DNA from: an uncultured Campylobacter sp.
Lineage (GTDB): Bacteria > Campylobacterota > Campylobacteria > Campylobacterales > Campylobacteraceae
Length of the DNA stretch: 13,622 bases
NCBI RefSeq assembly: GCF_937997465.1
Contig: NZ_CALKTQ010000056.1
Coordinates: 1-13,622 of the forward strand
Direction: 5' to 3'
Shown here: positions 1-5,845 of the stretch, piece after piece
Layout: each line of letters begins with the position of its first letter
How positions within the stretch are numbered: position 1 is the first letter of the stretch
The notes under the pieces: generated by a model
The model's database searches: none
What the model saw: only the letters and a program-made list of their open reading frames with translations
What the model was told of the DNA's origin: nothing
Translations under genes and position numbers: made by a program

Positions 1-155
1 GATCGCTTGACGGCGCAAAGGCCGCAAATTTAACTGGCGTAGCAAAAATGAAACTAAAAACCTACGCTAAATTTCTCCTGACCGCAAAATCTCCCGCGGC
101 AAAAATCCAAAAGCTAAATAAAATTAAAAATTATCTTGCGAAATTTGACTTTTAA
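1..155 (+). CDS. Possible 3' end of an unidentified gene (partial, runs off left edge)
   Basis: From base 3 one plus-strand frame stays open for 50 codons to a TAA at 153-155 and has no beginning within the window, so it could be the last part of a gene lying to the left. The encoded tail is basic and alternates hydrophobic and lysine residues (for example KLKTYAKFLLTAKSPAAK), compatible with a helical C-terminus. I do not recognise the family. An open frame of this length can occur by chance at this base composition. There is an internal ATG at 48 but no convincing ribosome binding site before it, so a separate small gene is less likely. No clear terminator follows; a weak GCAAG/CTTGC hairpin at about 166-183 lacks a T tract. 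Confidence 0.4.
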   Translation, partial: SLDGAKAANLTGVAKMKLKTYAKFLLTAKSPAAKIQKLNKIKNYLAKFDF

Positions 156-490
156 GAGGGCGGGCAAGAAGGAAAGCTTGCAGTCAAATTTGGCTCTCCA
201 AGTCGGTAAAAAAGGTGGGAGGCGTGACCTTAAATTTAGCCCAAGAACTTGGCAAAAAGCGGATGGCAAGCGGGGGTGTAAAGCACTAATTAGACGCGTT
301 TTACCGCGCTTTGGTTTTACAAAAACGGGCAAAAAGGAGCTAAATTTGAACTTTTTAATACGCAAAAGCAACCGATTTTAGCGCGCTACGGTCAAGGCAG
401 TTTTAGCGCCGAAATTTAAAAGCCGACTACCGCGAGTTTTCCCTACTTTTTTAGCGATTATTTTATAAATTAAAAGCCTGCCTTAAATCT
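156..490. other. Non-coding stretch with AAATTT motifs, no convincing gene
   Basis: About 335 bases between the possible left-edge gene tail and the promoter of the hydrolase gene. Both strands carry a short open frame here (minus 114-371, plus 136-381). Both are rich in Lys/Arg/Ser/Pro, and the plus one has a TTG start without a Shine-Dalgarno sequence, so neither is called. The hexamer AAATTT occurs at 186, 232, 342 and 412, with three more inside the possible CDS at 26, 69 and 141. The octamer TTTTAGCG recurs at about 376, 401 and 449. No strong hairpin, tRNA or known RNA is apparent. It could be decayed coding sequence or a dispersed intergenic repeat. Confidence 0.5.
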
Positions 491-492
491 AT

Positions 493-511
493 TTTTTATA
501 TAATCAACCAA
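493..511 (+). promoter_or_regulatory. Sigma-70 type -10 box of the exported hydrolase gene
   Basis: A perfect TATAAT lies at 499-504 after a run of six T residues, in the T-rich context typical of Campylobacter vegetative promoters, which usually lack a conserved -35 box; none is seen here. A transcript starting near 511 would have a leader of about 20 nt carrying the Shine-Dalgarno AAGGA at 522-526. Confidence 0.7.
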
Positions 512-531
512 AGTCAAGATAAAGGATGCTT

Positions 532-1359
532 ATGTTTAGAAAAACTTTTGTTTTATTGGTTGCGCTCTTTACGGCGCATTTGTTTGCGGGCGACGCGTAC
601 TTGCACACGAGCGAGTCAGCCCAAAAAGGCGTAGCGCAGGCTCAAATCGCGCTTCCAAAAAATGTCACGGGCGGCGATATTTACGTCGGACTTTTTAAAG
701 ATGCCCCAAAGACGCAAGCCAAAGCGCCGGTCGTAGTTTTCCTGCACGGCTCATCTGGTATCAACAACAAAATAGGCCTTGACAAATGGCAAGAGTGGCT
801 AGCAAAAGAGGGCATAGCAAGCTTTATGTTTGATAGCATGGCCCTAGAAAACAGGATAACCTACAAATCTCCGGCAGATAAGGAGATTTACGAAAAGGTC
901 CATTCGCTACGCTCTAGCGAAATCAAAATCGCCTTGAAAGCGCTAAAAAACACTGAATGGGCGGATACGAGCAAGCTATTTTTAGCCGGCACCAGCGAAG
1001 GCGCGGTGGCTGTAGCCAGATACGAGGGCAATGACTTTTTGGGCAAGGTTATAAACTCTTGGTCGTGCGAGGAGAATTACTTTGTAAAAGAACATAAAAC
1101 GGCGCTTAGCGATACGCCGGTTTTAAATTTAGTAAGCGATCAGGATAAATATTTTTCTCAAAAAAATAGCTATCTAGGCAACGAAAACGCCACCGGAAAC
1201 TGCGCCGCAGCCTACGGTGACAAGAAAAACGCGATAGTTTTACTCTTGCCTAATGCTCCGCACACGCTCATAAATTTGCCAGCCGCGCGCTTTGCGACCG
1301 TTTCTTTTATCAAAAGCATACTTGAGGGCACGTTTGACGCCGATACGATCGGCGACTAA
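532..1359 (+). CDS. Exported serine alpha/beta-hydrolase (dienelactone hydrolase-like)
   Basis: Predicted periplasmic hydrolase of the alpha/beta-hydrolase superfamily, 275 residues. Residues 1-19 form a Sec signal peptide (MFRK then a hydrophobic core, likely cleavage near LFA-GDA). After it come the HGSSG oxyanion-hole loop (72-76), the nucleophile elbow G-T-S-E-G with Ser155, an acidic candidate in VSDQD (Asp203 or Asp205), and His244 in NAPH: a full Ser-Asp-His triad in the expected order. Classical dienelactone hydrolases use Cys as nucleophile, so this resembles that family in fold but is a serine enzyme; the substrate is unknown. Cys179 and Cys224 could form a disulfide. An ATG six bases upstream (526) is in frame, but it overlaps the AAGGA box; the ATG at 532 has correct spacing and gives a cleaner signal peptide. 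The gene is monocistronic, with its own promoter and terminator, and converges on the minus-strand genes. Confidence 0.85.
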   Translation: MFRKTFVLLVALFTAHLFAGDAYLHTSESAQKGVAQAQIALPKNVTGGDIYVGLFKDAPKTQAKAPVVVFLHGSSGINNKIGLDKWQEWLAKEGIASFMFDSMALENRITYKSPADKEIYEKVHSLRSSEIKIALKALKNTEWADTSKLFLAGTSEGAVAVARYEGNDFLGKVINSWSCEENYFVKEHKTALSDTPVLNLVSDQDKYFSQKNSYLGNENATGNCAAAYGDKKNAIVLLLPNAPHTLINLPAARFATVSFIKSILEGTFDADTIGD

Positions 1360-1373
1360 CGACTAATAAATTT

Positions 1374-1412
1374 GCGGCGACGAGGTCTATAAATTTTGTC
1401 GCCGCGCTTTTT
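1374..1412 (+). terminator. Intrinsic terminator after the hydrolase gene
   Basis: Perfect 8-bp inverted repeat GCGGCGAC (1374-1381) / GTCGCCGC (1398-1405) with a 16-nt loop, followed by GCTTTTT to 1412. It starts 14 bases after the stop codon. The T tract is only on the plus-strand side, so it is directional. Confidence 0.85.
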
Positions 1413-1422
1413 GCAGATGCAT

Positions 1423-1603
1423 AAAATTTGAGCCGAATTTGAGCGGTCTCGCGGCAAAATACTTCGTTTTATATTTTTTGTATTCAAATTTAGTTAATTT
1501 GTTTTAAATTTTAGCATTTAAAATTTGAGTCAAATTTTGCAAATCTTAGCTCCGCATTTTATTTGCCAAGACCGGCATTTTAAAAACGTTAAAATTTGAG
1601 CCG
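1423..1603. repeat. Three copies of AAAATTTGAG between convergent genes
   Basis: The decamer AAAATTTGAG occurs directly repeated at 1423-1432, 1520-1529 and 1591-1600; the first and third extend to the same 13-mer, ending AGCCG. The copies are unevenly spaced (97 and 71 bases) and separated by AT-rich DNA. They are part of the window-wide AAATTTGAG family. No clear terminator for the minus-strand gene is visible here; TGCC/GGCA near 1563-1576 is only a 4-bp stem. Confidence 0.7.
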
Positions 1604-1619
1604 CTATGCCGCGCGTCTC

Positions 1620-2975
1620 TTACCACCGATAAATTTTATCCTCATAAGCGATCAGTCTAAATTCCTCTTTGTGGTTGCCGTTGCCGATCGTGTGGCTGTC
1701 TTGGCCCGCGCCGAGGCGTAGTTTATGTAGCCTGCCGCCGTATGTACCCACAAAAAGCACGCTACCGTCCTCGCTTAGAGCCATAGACTTTATCGTACCG
1801 CCCAGATAGTGGCGCCAAATTTTACGCCCGTCCTTGCCGACTGCTTTTATGTAGCCGTATGCGTCGCCGAGGATATAAAAGTCCCGCGTCGCTACGCCCG
1901 CGTAAACCCTCATCGCATCGTCGATCAGCGTGAAATTTTTCTCGCCATCTTCGTCATACGAATAAGCCTCAACATCCACCCCTTGCTTTAGAGCCGCCCT
2001 GTCCACGCCGATCGTGACGCCGTTGTAGAAGTGGCAGGAGTTCGCTATAAGCTGAGTATCGTCCGCGCTAAATAGACAAAAGTGCGGATACGAGCTCTGC
2101 GCGCCGATGCTGCCGAGCCGCTCGCCCTCGCTATCCATCAGGACGTGATCGCCGCACTGCTCGCCAGCGACGATAAGAGCGTTGTCGCTTGATAGCGCCG
2201 CGTTGGCCATGTCGATGTAGAGTGCAGCGTTGCCGTCATCGTCCTCGTAGAGCTGCCTGTCCTCATAGATCGGATGGATAAGCTTCGCGCCGCTTTGCGA
2301 GATCAAAAATATCCCGTCGTGGCAGCTCAAAAGCGCCTTGCTGCCGTCGTTAAACGGTAAAATTTCAGCCTCGTCGTATGTTAGCTTCACGTCGTGGCTA
2401 AATTTTGCGATAGGCTCGCCGCCGCCCTTGCCGTCGTAGCCTTTTATGAGTTCAACCTCGCCCTTTCTAAGCAGGGCGTAAATTTCGTTTCGCTTTGATT
2501 TGCCCACCGTAATGACGCCCTCTGCGATAACGCTAACGCGCTCGCCTTCTAGCAGATATAGCTTCTTACGCCAGCCTTCAGGATCGCTTTGCGAGACGAC
2601 AAAAAGGACGTTCTCGCTGCGCAAAGCACAAATTTGATCGACATTGCCTAGCTTGTCTCCTATTTTATCCTTCTCGTCAGTATTATCTGCTTCATCCTCG
2701 CACTCCTCAAAGATAATGTTTGACGGCGGAAAATCGGCTCTAAATTTCACCGTTTCGCCCCGCTCGTTGGCTTCCTTTAGCAGCTCAAAAACCGCCTCGC
2801 AAAGCTGCGTCATACCCTCGCGCTCATCGACTGGTTCCTCGCCCTCATAGGCGTCCCAGCCGTGAATCTCCGCAAACGACACCATATCGTTTACTGCCTT
2901 GGCGTATTTCTCGCCCTTTTCATTCCACTCTTTTTGCCACTCTGCCTTAAGCGCCTCGTAGTCCAAGTTTTTCAT
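1620..2975 (-). CDS. Cytoplasmic protein with C-terminal beta-propeller-like (WD40/PQQ-like) repeats
   Basis: A 451-residue protein of unknown function. It has no signal peptide or membrane segment, so it is probably cytoplasmic. Residues 1-90 are charged and mainly helical (many E/K, W at 13, 17 and 40). An acidic linker (about 89-105) leads into a beta-rich region to the C-terminus. There, recurring strand patterns such as IKAVGKDGRKIW, then IKSMALSEDGSVLFVGTYGG (395-414), look like blades of a WD40 or quinoprotein-like propeller. Another blade-like segment (about 295-330) contains FSADDTQLIANSCHFYNG. Propellers of this kind usually serve as binding platforms; no catalytic residues are evident. 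The ATG at 2975 has AAGGA a few bases upstream. The gene looks richer in GC than its neighbours. It lies 179 bases downstream of the aldo/keto-reductase-like gene on the same strand, and I infer no functional link. Confidence 0.75.
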   Translation of the reverse strand: MKNLDYEALKAEWQKEWNEKGEKYAKAVNDMVSFAEIHGWDAYEGEEPVDEREGMTQLCEAVFELLKEANERGETVKFRADFPPSNIIFEECEDEADNTDEKDKIGDKLGNVDQICALRSENVLFVVSQSDPEGWRKKLYLLEGERVSVIAEGVITVGKSKRNEIYALLRKGEVELIKGYDGKGGGEPIAKFSHDVKLTYDEAEILPFNDGSKALLSCHDGIFLISQSGAKLIHPIYEDRQLYEDDDGNAALYIDMANAALSSDNALIVAGEQCGDHVLMDSEGERLGSIGAQSSYPHFCLFSADDTQLIANSCHFYNGVTIGVDRAALKQGVDVEAYSYDEDGEKNFTLIDDAMRVYAGVATRDFYILGDAYGYIKAVGKDGRKIWRHYLGGTIKSMALSEDGSVLFVGTYGGRLHKLRLGAGQDSHTIGNGNHKEEFRLIAYEDKIYRW

Positions 2976-3154
2976 TGATTTTCCTTAGGTTTGTTATTCG
3001 CCTTTTCGCTGCGATTCGCGAAATTTTAGCCAAGTCCGCTAAAGCTAAATTTAACGCAGTAAATCAGCAAAACGCTCTTAAAATTTGCCATCAACCCAAG
3101 CTTGCCGAATTTAAGACGCGTAAATTTGAGCACAAAACCAGCCTCATACGCCCG

Positions 3155-4090
3155 CTAGCTCCGCCAGAGCTTTGCTATCAGCTCGCTATCCTCGTCCGCG
3201 AGTTCAAAGCCGAAAATATCGATATTTTCAAGCAAAATCTCTTTGCTAGCGGAGTTTACTACCGCGCAAACCCCGTGCTGTACGAGCCAGCGCAAGATGA
3301 TTTGTGACCGCGTTTTGCCGTATTTTTCGCTGATTTGCGCGAGCGCGGGCTCTTTTAGCTCTTCGCCGGGCTCATATAGCAGCTGTACTTGCACGTCATG
3401 GTCGGTCACCTTGCCGCGCGCAGCAAAGCGCCGCAGATAGGAGCTAGAGCGCGTCTGATAAACCGCGGGTTTAACTTCGCTACCTTGCTCGATTTTGGCT
3501 AAATTTTCGACTCCAAATTCTCCAGGGTAATCGCAAATGCCGATCGACGCCGCAAGTCCCTCACGGTAAAGCCGCTGCAAAACGCGCCAAGCAAGGCTAA
3601 CATCGCCCGCCCCTACGCGCAGTAAAAGTAGATCGACGTAGTCGGTATTTAGTTTTTTTAGTGAGCGCTCAAAGCTTTTTATCATGCCGCTTTCATTGCC
3701 GTTTTGAGCCTCGAGCGCGCTTTGGATAAATAGCTGTCCGCGCTCTAAGCCGCTAGCCGCAAATGCAGCTGCTACACCCTCCTCGTCTCCGTCCGTATCG
3801 ATCAGGCGGTAGCCTAGGCCTAGAGCCGCCCCCAGCGCATTTTTGTCTTTCAAATCATCAAATTTAGCTGCACTAAGTCCGACGATCGGCATCAAAATTC
3901 TATTATTTAGCGTGAGATATGGTGTCATCGCAGCAAGCCTCTCGCCGAGATTTTTCGCACCGCTTAGATCTACGCCGTCCGTCAAATTTACCGCATTGGT
4001 CTTGCTAGTCTGCTCGGCAAACAAATCCAGCCCTACAGCAAGCCCCGCCGCACAAGTCGCCGCGCCCTTTATGAAGTCCCTTCTTTGCAT
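3155..4090 (-). CDS. Tat-exported aldo/keto-reductase-fold protein with degenerate active site
   Basis: A 311-residue protein with a twin-arginine signal (QRRDFIKG at 2-9, hydrophobic core about 10-24, likely cleavage after LFA at 25), so export to the periplasm is expected. The rest follows the aldo/keto reductase (AKR) framework: PIVGLS (68-73), GYRLIDTD (93-100), GLERGQLFIQS (114-124), YVDLLLL (151-157), REGLAASIGI (176-185), KPAV (207-210), and KTRSQIILRWLVQHG to LLENIDIFGFEL near the C-terminus. The catalytic Asp is kept (Asp98), but the positions for catalytic Tyr, Lys and His hold Glu103 (approximate), Ala125 and Arg158, and cofactor-binding residues are altered as well. It is therefore probably not an ordinary NADPH reductase. 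An in-frame start 57 bases upstream (4147) would bury the Tat motif; the ATG at 4090 has GGAG at good distance and puts RR at residues 3-4. Confidence 0.8.
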   Translation of the reverse strand: MQRRDFIKGAATCAAGLAVGLDLFAEQTSKTNAVNLTDGVDLSGAKNLGERLAAMTPYLTLNNRILMPIVGLSAAKFDDLKDKNALGAALGLGYRLIDTDGDEEGVAAAFAASGLERGQLFIQSALEAQNGNESGMIKSFERSLKKLNTDYVDLLLLRVGAGDVSLAWRVLQRLYREGLAASIGICDYPGEFGVENLAKIEQGSEVKPAVYQTRSSSYLRRFAARGKVTDHDVQVQLLYEPGEELKEPALAQISEKYGKTRSQIILRWLVQHGVCAVVNSASKEILLENIDIFGFELADEDSELIAKLWRS

Positions 4091-4097
4091 TTTCGCT

Positions 4098-4118
4098 CCA
4101 TTTTTGATTTTATCGATT
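4098..4118 (-). promoter_or_regulatory. Possible -10 region of the Tat-exported AKR-like gene
   Basis: On the minus strand GATAAAAT (4107-4114) resembles a Campylobacter -10 element and lies just upstream of the GGAG ribosome binding site of the AKR-like gene. The leader would be very short (about 10 nt). This is a weak, motif-only call. Confidence 0.3.
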
Positions 4119-4304
4119 GCTTGGCTAAATTTAAATTTGCAAAACAAAAGGCACCGCCGCGCCCAAATTTATTTAAAATCACGGAAATCTAAAATTTGCT
4201 TGCGACAAACAAGGTCTGAAAAAGCCACATTTAAATTTATCTAAATGCGCCCGAGTAGAAACTTATGCTCGTCAAACGCGGCCCAAAGAGCTAAAAAGTC
4301 AAAT

Positions 4305-5174
4305 TTAGATCTCAAACGCGCACGAGCTTGGCTGTCCGCCTTCAAATCCCTTTTTAAACCACGTCATGCGCTGCTTTGACGAGCCGTGCGTAAACGAGTC
4401 TGGCGTCACGCGGCCTTGATATTTTTTCTGCAGCGCATCGTCGCCTATCGCGCTTGCTGCATTTAGCGCCTCCTCGATGTCGCCGTCTTCTAGCACCTTA
4501 TAGCGCCCCATGTAGTGCGCCCATACGCCCGCATAGCAGTCGGCTTGTAGCTCGACTTTGACTTGCAAGGCGTTTTGCTCTATAGGGCTTTTTGCGCGCG
4601 ATTTTAGCTCGTTTATTTTACCGAGCGTGCCTAGTAAATTTTGCACGTGATGTCCGACCTCGTGGGCGATCACGTATGCCTGCGCGAAGTCGCCCGCGGC
4701 CTTGTATTTAGCCTCCAGATCATCAAAAAAGCTAAGATCCAGATAGACTTTTTTATCCGCGGGGCAGTAAAAAGGCCCCATCTGCGAGCTAGCCGTGCCG
4801 CACGCGCTAGAAACGCCGTCTCTAAAAAGTACCAAGCTAGGTTCCTTGTACTGCGCGCCGCCCGCCTTAAACACCTTACTCCACACGTCCTCGGTCTGCG
4901 CCAGCACCGCAGAGACGAAGGCAACCTTTTCTTTCTCCTGCGGGCTATCTAGCGCCGCCCTTTGAGTGCCCGCGCCACCGCCATCAAGTAGCGCGAGAGG
5001 GTTAAAGCCCATAAAATACGCGACCGCGCCGATAACTAGCACCACGCGGCCAATGTTTGAGCCCAGCAAAAATCTGATAATCGGTATGAGTGCGCCCAGC
5101 GACCCCATGCTGTTTACGCTGTTTTGCCGTCTATCCTCGACGTTGTCGCTTCGTCTGCTGTCTTGCCATCTCAT
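4305..5174 (-). CDS. ypfJ: Membrane-anchored neutral zinc metallopeptidase, YpfJ family
   Basis: Putative zinc peptidase, 289 residues, usual length for the family. The N-terminus MRWQDSRRSDNVEDRR is the family hallmark and fixes the start at the ATG. One membrane segment at about 40-57 is followed by a Gly/Ala linker and the catalytic domain. Zinc motif H171-E-V-G-H175 sits in YVIAHEVGHHVQ, and Glu208 in VELQADCYAGVWAH is the expected third ligand. Cys125, Cys137, Cys213 and Cys285 could form two disulfides, consistent with a domain outside the cytoplasm. The physiological substrate of this family is not established, to my knowledge. It is flanked by 243- and 214-base intergenic regions, so it is probably transcribed alone or with the AKR-like gene downstream. 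The Shine-Dalgarno is weak (GAAAGAG). The symbol follows the E. coli family name. Confidence 0.88.
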   Translation of the reverse strand: MRWQDSRRSDNVEDRRQNSVNSMGSLGALIPIIRFLLGSNIGRVVLVIGAVAYFMGFNPLALLDGGGAGTQRAALDSPQEKEKVAFVSAVLAQTEDVWSKVFKAGGAQYKEPSLVLFRDGVSSACGTASSQMGPFYCPADKKVYLDLSFFDDLEAKYKAAGDFAQAYVIAHEVGHHVQNLLGTLGKINELKSRAKSPIEQNALQVKVELQADCYAGVWAHYMGRYKVLEDGDIEEALNAASAIGDDALQKKYQGRVTPDSFTHGSSKQRMTWFKKGFEGGQPSSCAFEI

Positions 5175-5349
5175 TTTTTACTCTTTCGTTTTGGATTTTT
5201 TCTTAAATTTAGCCGCGGGTTGCGCTGTTTTCTTGTCACTTGGTGCTAAATTTAGGGCATATTTTAGCGACTATTTATAAATTTATCGCTTTAGCCCGCC
5301 ATTTCGCTCAAATTTGACGCGGTAAATTTGATGGTAAAAGTTGAGTTTA

Positions 5350-5398
5350 AACAAAGCAAAACGGCACGGCGCAAAATAAGCCCACATAGCCGAGCCGT
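5350..5398 (-). terminator. Probable intrinsic terminator after the vanZ-family gene
   Basis: Inverted repeat with arms 5361-5370 and 5389-5398 (minus strand ACGGCTCGGC / GCCGTGCCGT, one T-T mismatch in a 10-bp stem, 18-nt loop), followed on the minus strand by TTTTGCTTTGTTT. It lies 20 bases beyond the vanZ-family stop codon. Confidence 0.6.
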
Positions 5399-5417
5399 CA
5401 AATTTGAAGTTTTAAAT

Positions 5418-5777
5418 TTAAAATCTAGCTCTAAACCGATCCAAAATTCGCCCCAAAATTCTTGACAGCAAGATCCCAAAAACTATACTGATGCCGTCTG
5501 CGACGATATCTAGTAGGCTAAAATAGCGATTTGGCACAAACGACTGCATGATCTCTATCTGGATACCGTATGCTAGCAAAATAGCAAACTTTGCACCCAA
5601 ATTTAGCCTACAAAAGCCAAAATGCAAAGTAACGTAAAGCGCGGCGAATGCAATGAAGTGATTTGCTTTATCCCAGCTGTTTTCGACGAGTTTTATCTGC
5701 GCTGGCGTGAGGGCTAGGTACTCTATCGATATCAAAAATATAAAGAAAAGTGCGGCGGAAATTTTGGAAAGATTCAT
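5418..5777 (-). CDS. VanZ-family small membrane protein
   Basis: A 119-residue integral membrane protein with about four hydrophobic segments (about 7-24, 38-55, 62-80, 90-107). It carries the VanZ-like signature: DKANHFIAFA (36-45) after the first loop, then YGIQIEIMQSF (70-80), PNRYFS (82-87) and LLDIVADGIS (88-97). Named after VanZ of teicoplanin resistance, but in bacteria without glycopeptide-resistance clusters the role is unknown. A TTG at 5802-5804 would add nine residues, but it overlaps the hairpin that terminates argS, so I prefer the ATG at 5777. Neither has a recognisable Shine-Dalgarno (CCCCTTAAAATCC precedes the ATG), so translation may be weak. It sits alone between two terminators. 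Confidence 0.8.
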   Translation of the reverse strand: MNLSKISAALFFIFLISIEYLALTPAQIKLVENSWDKANHFIAFAALYVTLHFGFCRLNLGAKFAILLAYGIQIEIMQSFVPNRYFSLLDIVADGISIVFGILLSRILGRILDRFRARF

Positions 5778-5789
5778 GGATTTTAAGGG

Positions 5790-5825
5790 GTTGTTTTTAA
5801 ACAAGAAGCGCCGCTTAGCGCTTCT
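5790..5825 (-). terminator. Intrinsic terminator closing the argS end of the operon
   Basis: Perfect 8-bp stem AGAAGCGC / GCGCTTCT (5818-5825 and 5804-5811 in plus coordinates) with a 6-nt loop, followed on the minus strand by TGTTTAAAAACAA. It begins 20 bases after the argS stop. The T tract is short, so termination may be incomplete, allowing read-through into the vanZ-family gene. Confidence 0.7.
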
Positions 5826-5845
5826 AAATTTATTAAATTTAACTC

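Noticed and set aside
136..381. Basic 81-codon plus-strand frame
   Set aside because: TTG start, no ribosome binding site, Lys/Arg-rich composition typical of spurious frames; mirrored by an equally open minus frame.
1561..1580. Possible terminator hairpin TGCC/GGCA for the minus-strand propeller gene
   Set aside because: Only a 4-bp stem, and no T tract on the minus strand side.
2975..3307. A 110-codon plus-strand open frame between two minus-strand genes
   Set aside because: TTG start without Shine-Dalgarno, overlaps the coding end of the AKR-like gene, and has no recognisable domain.
3843..4244. A 133-codon plus-strand frame
   Set aside because: Antisense to the Tat signal and N-terminal part of the AKR-like gene, which has clear family motifs.
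4641..4952. Plus and minus frames overlapping the metallopeptidase gene
   Set aside because: Shadow frames of the HEXXH-containing gene; rich in Arg/Ala without motifs.
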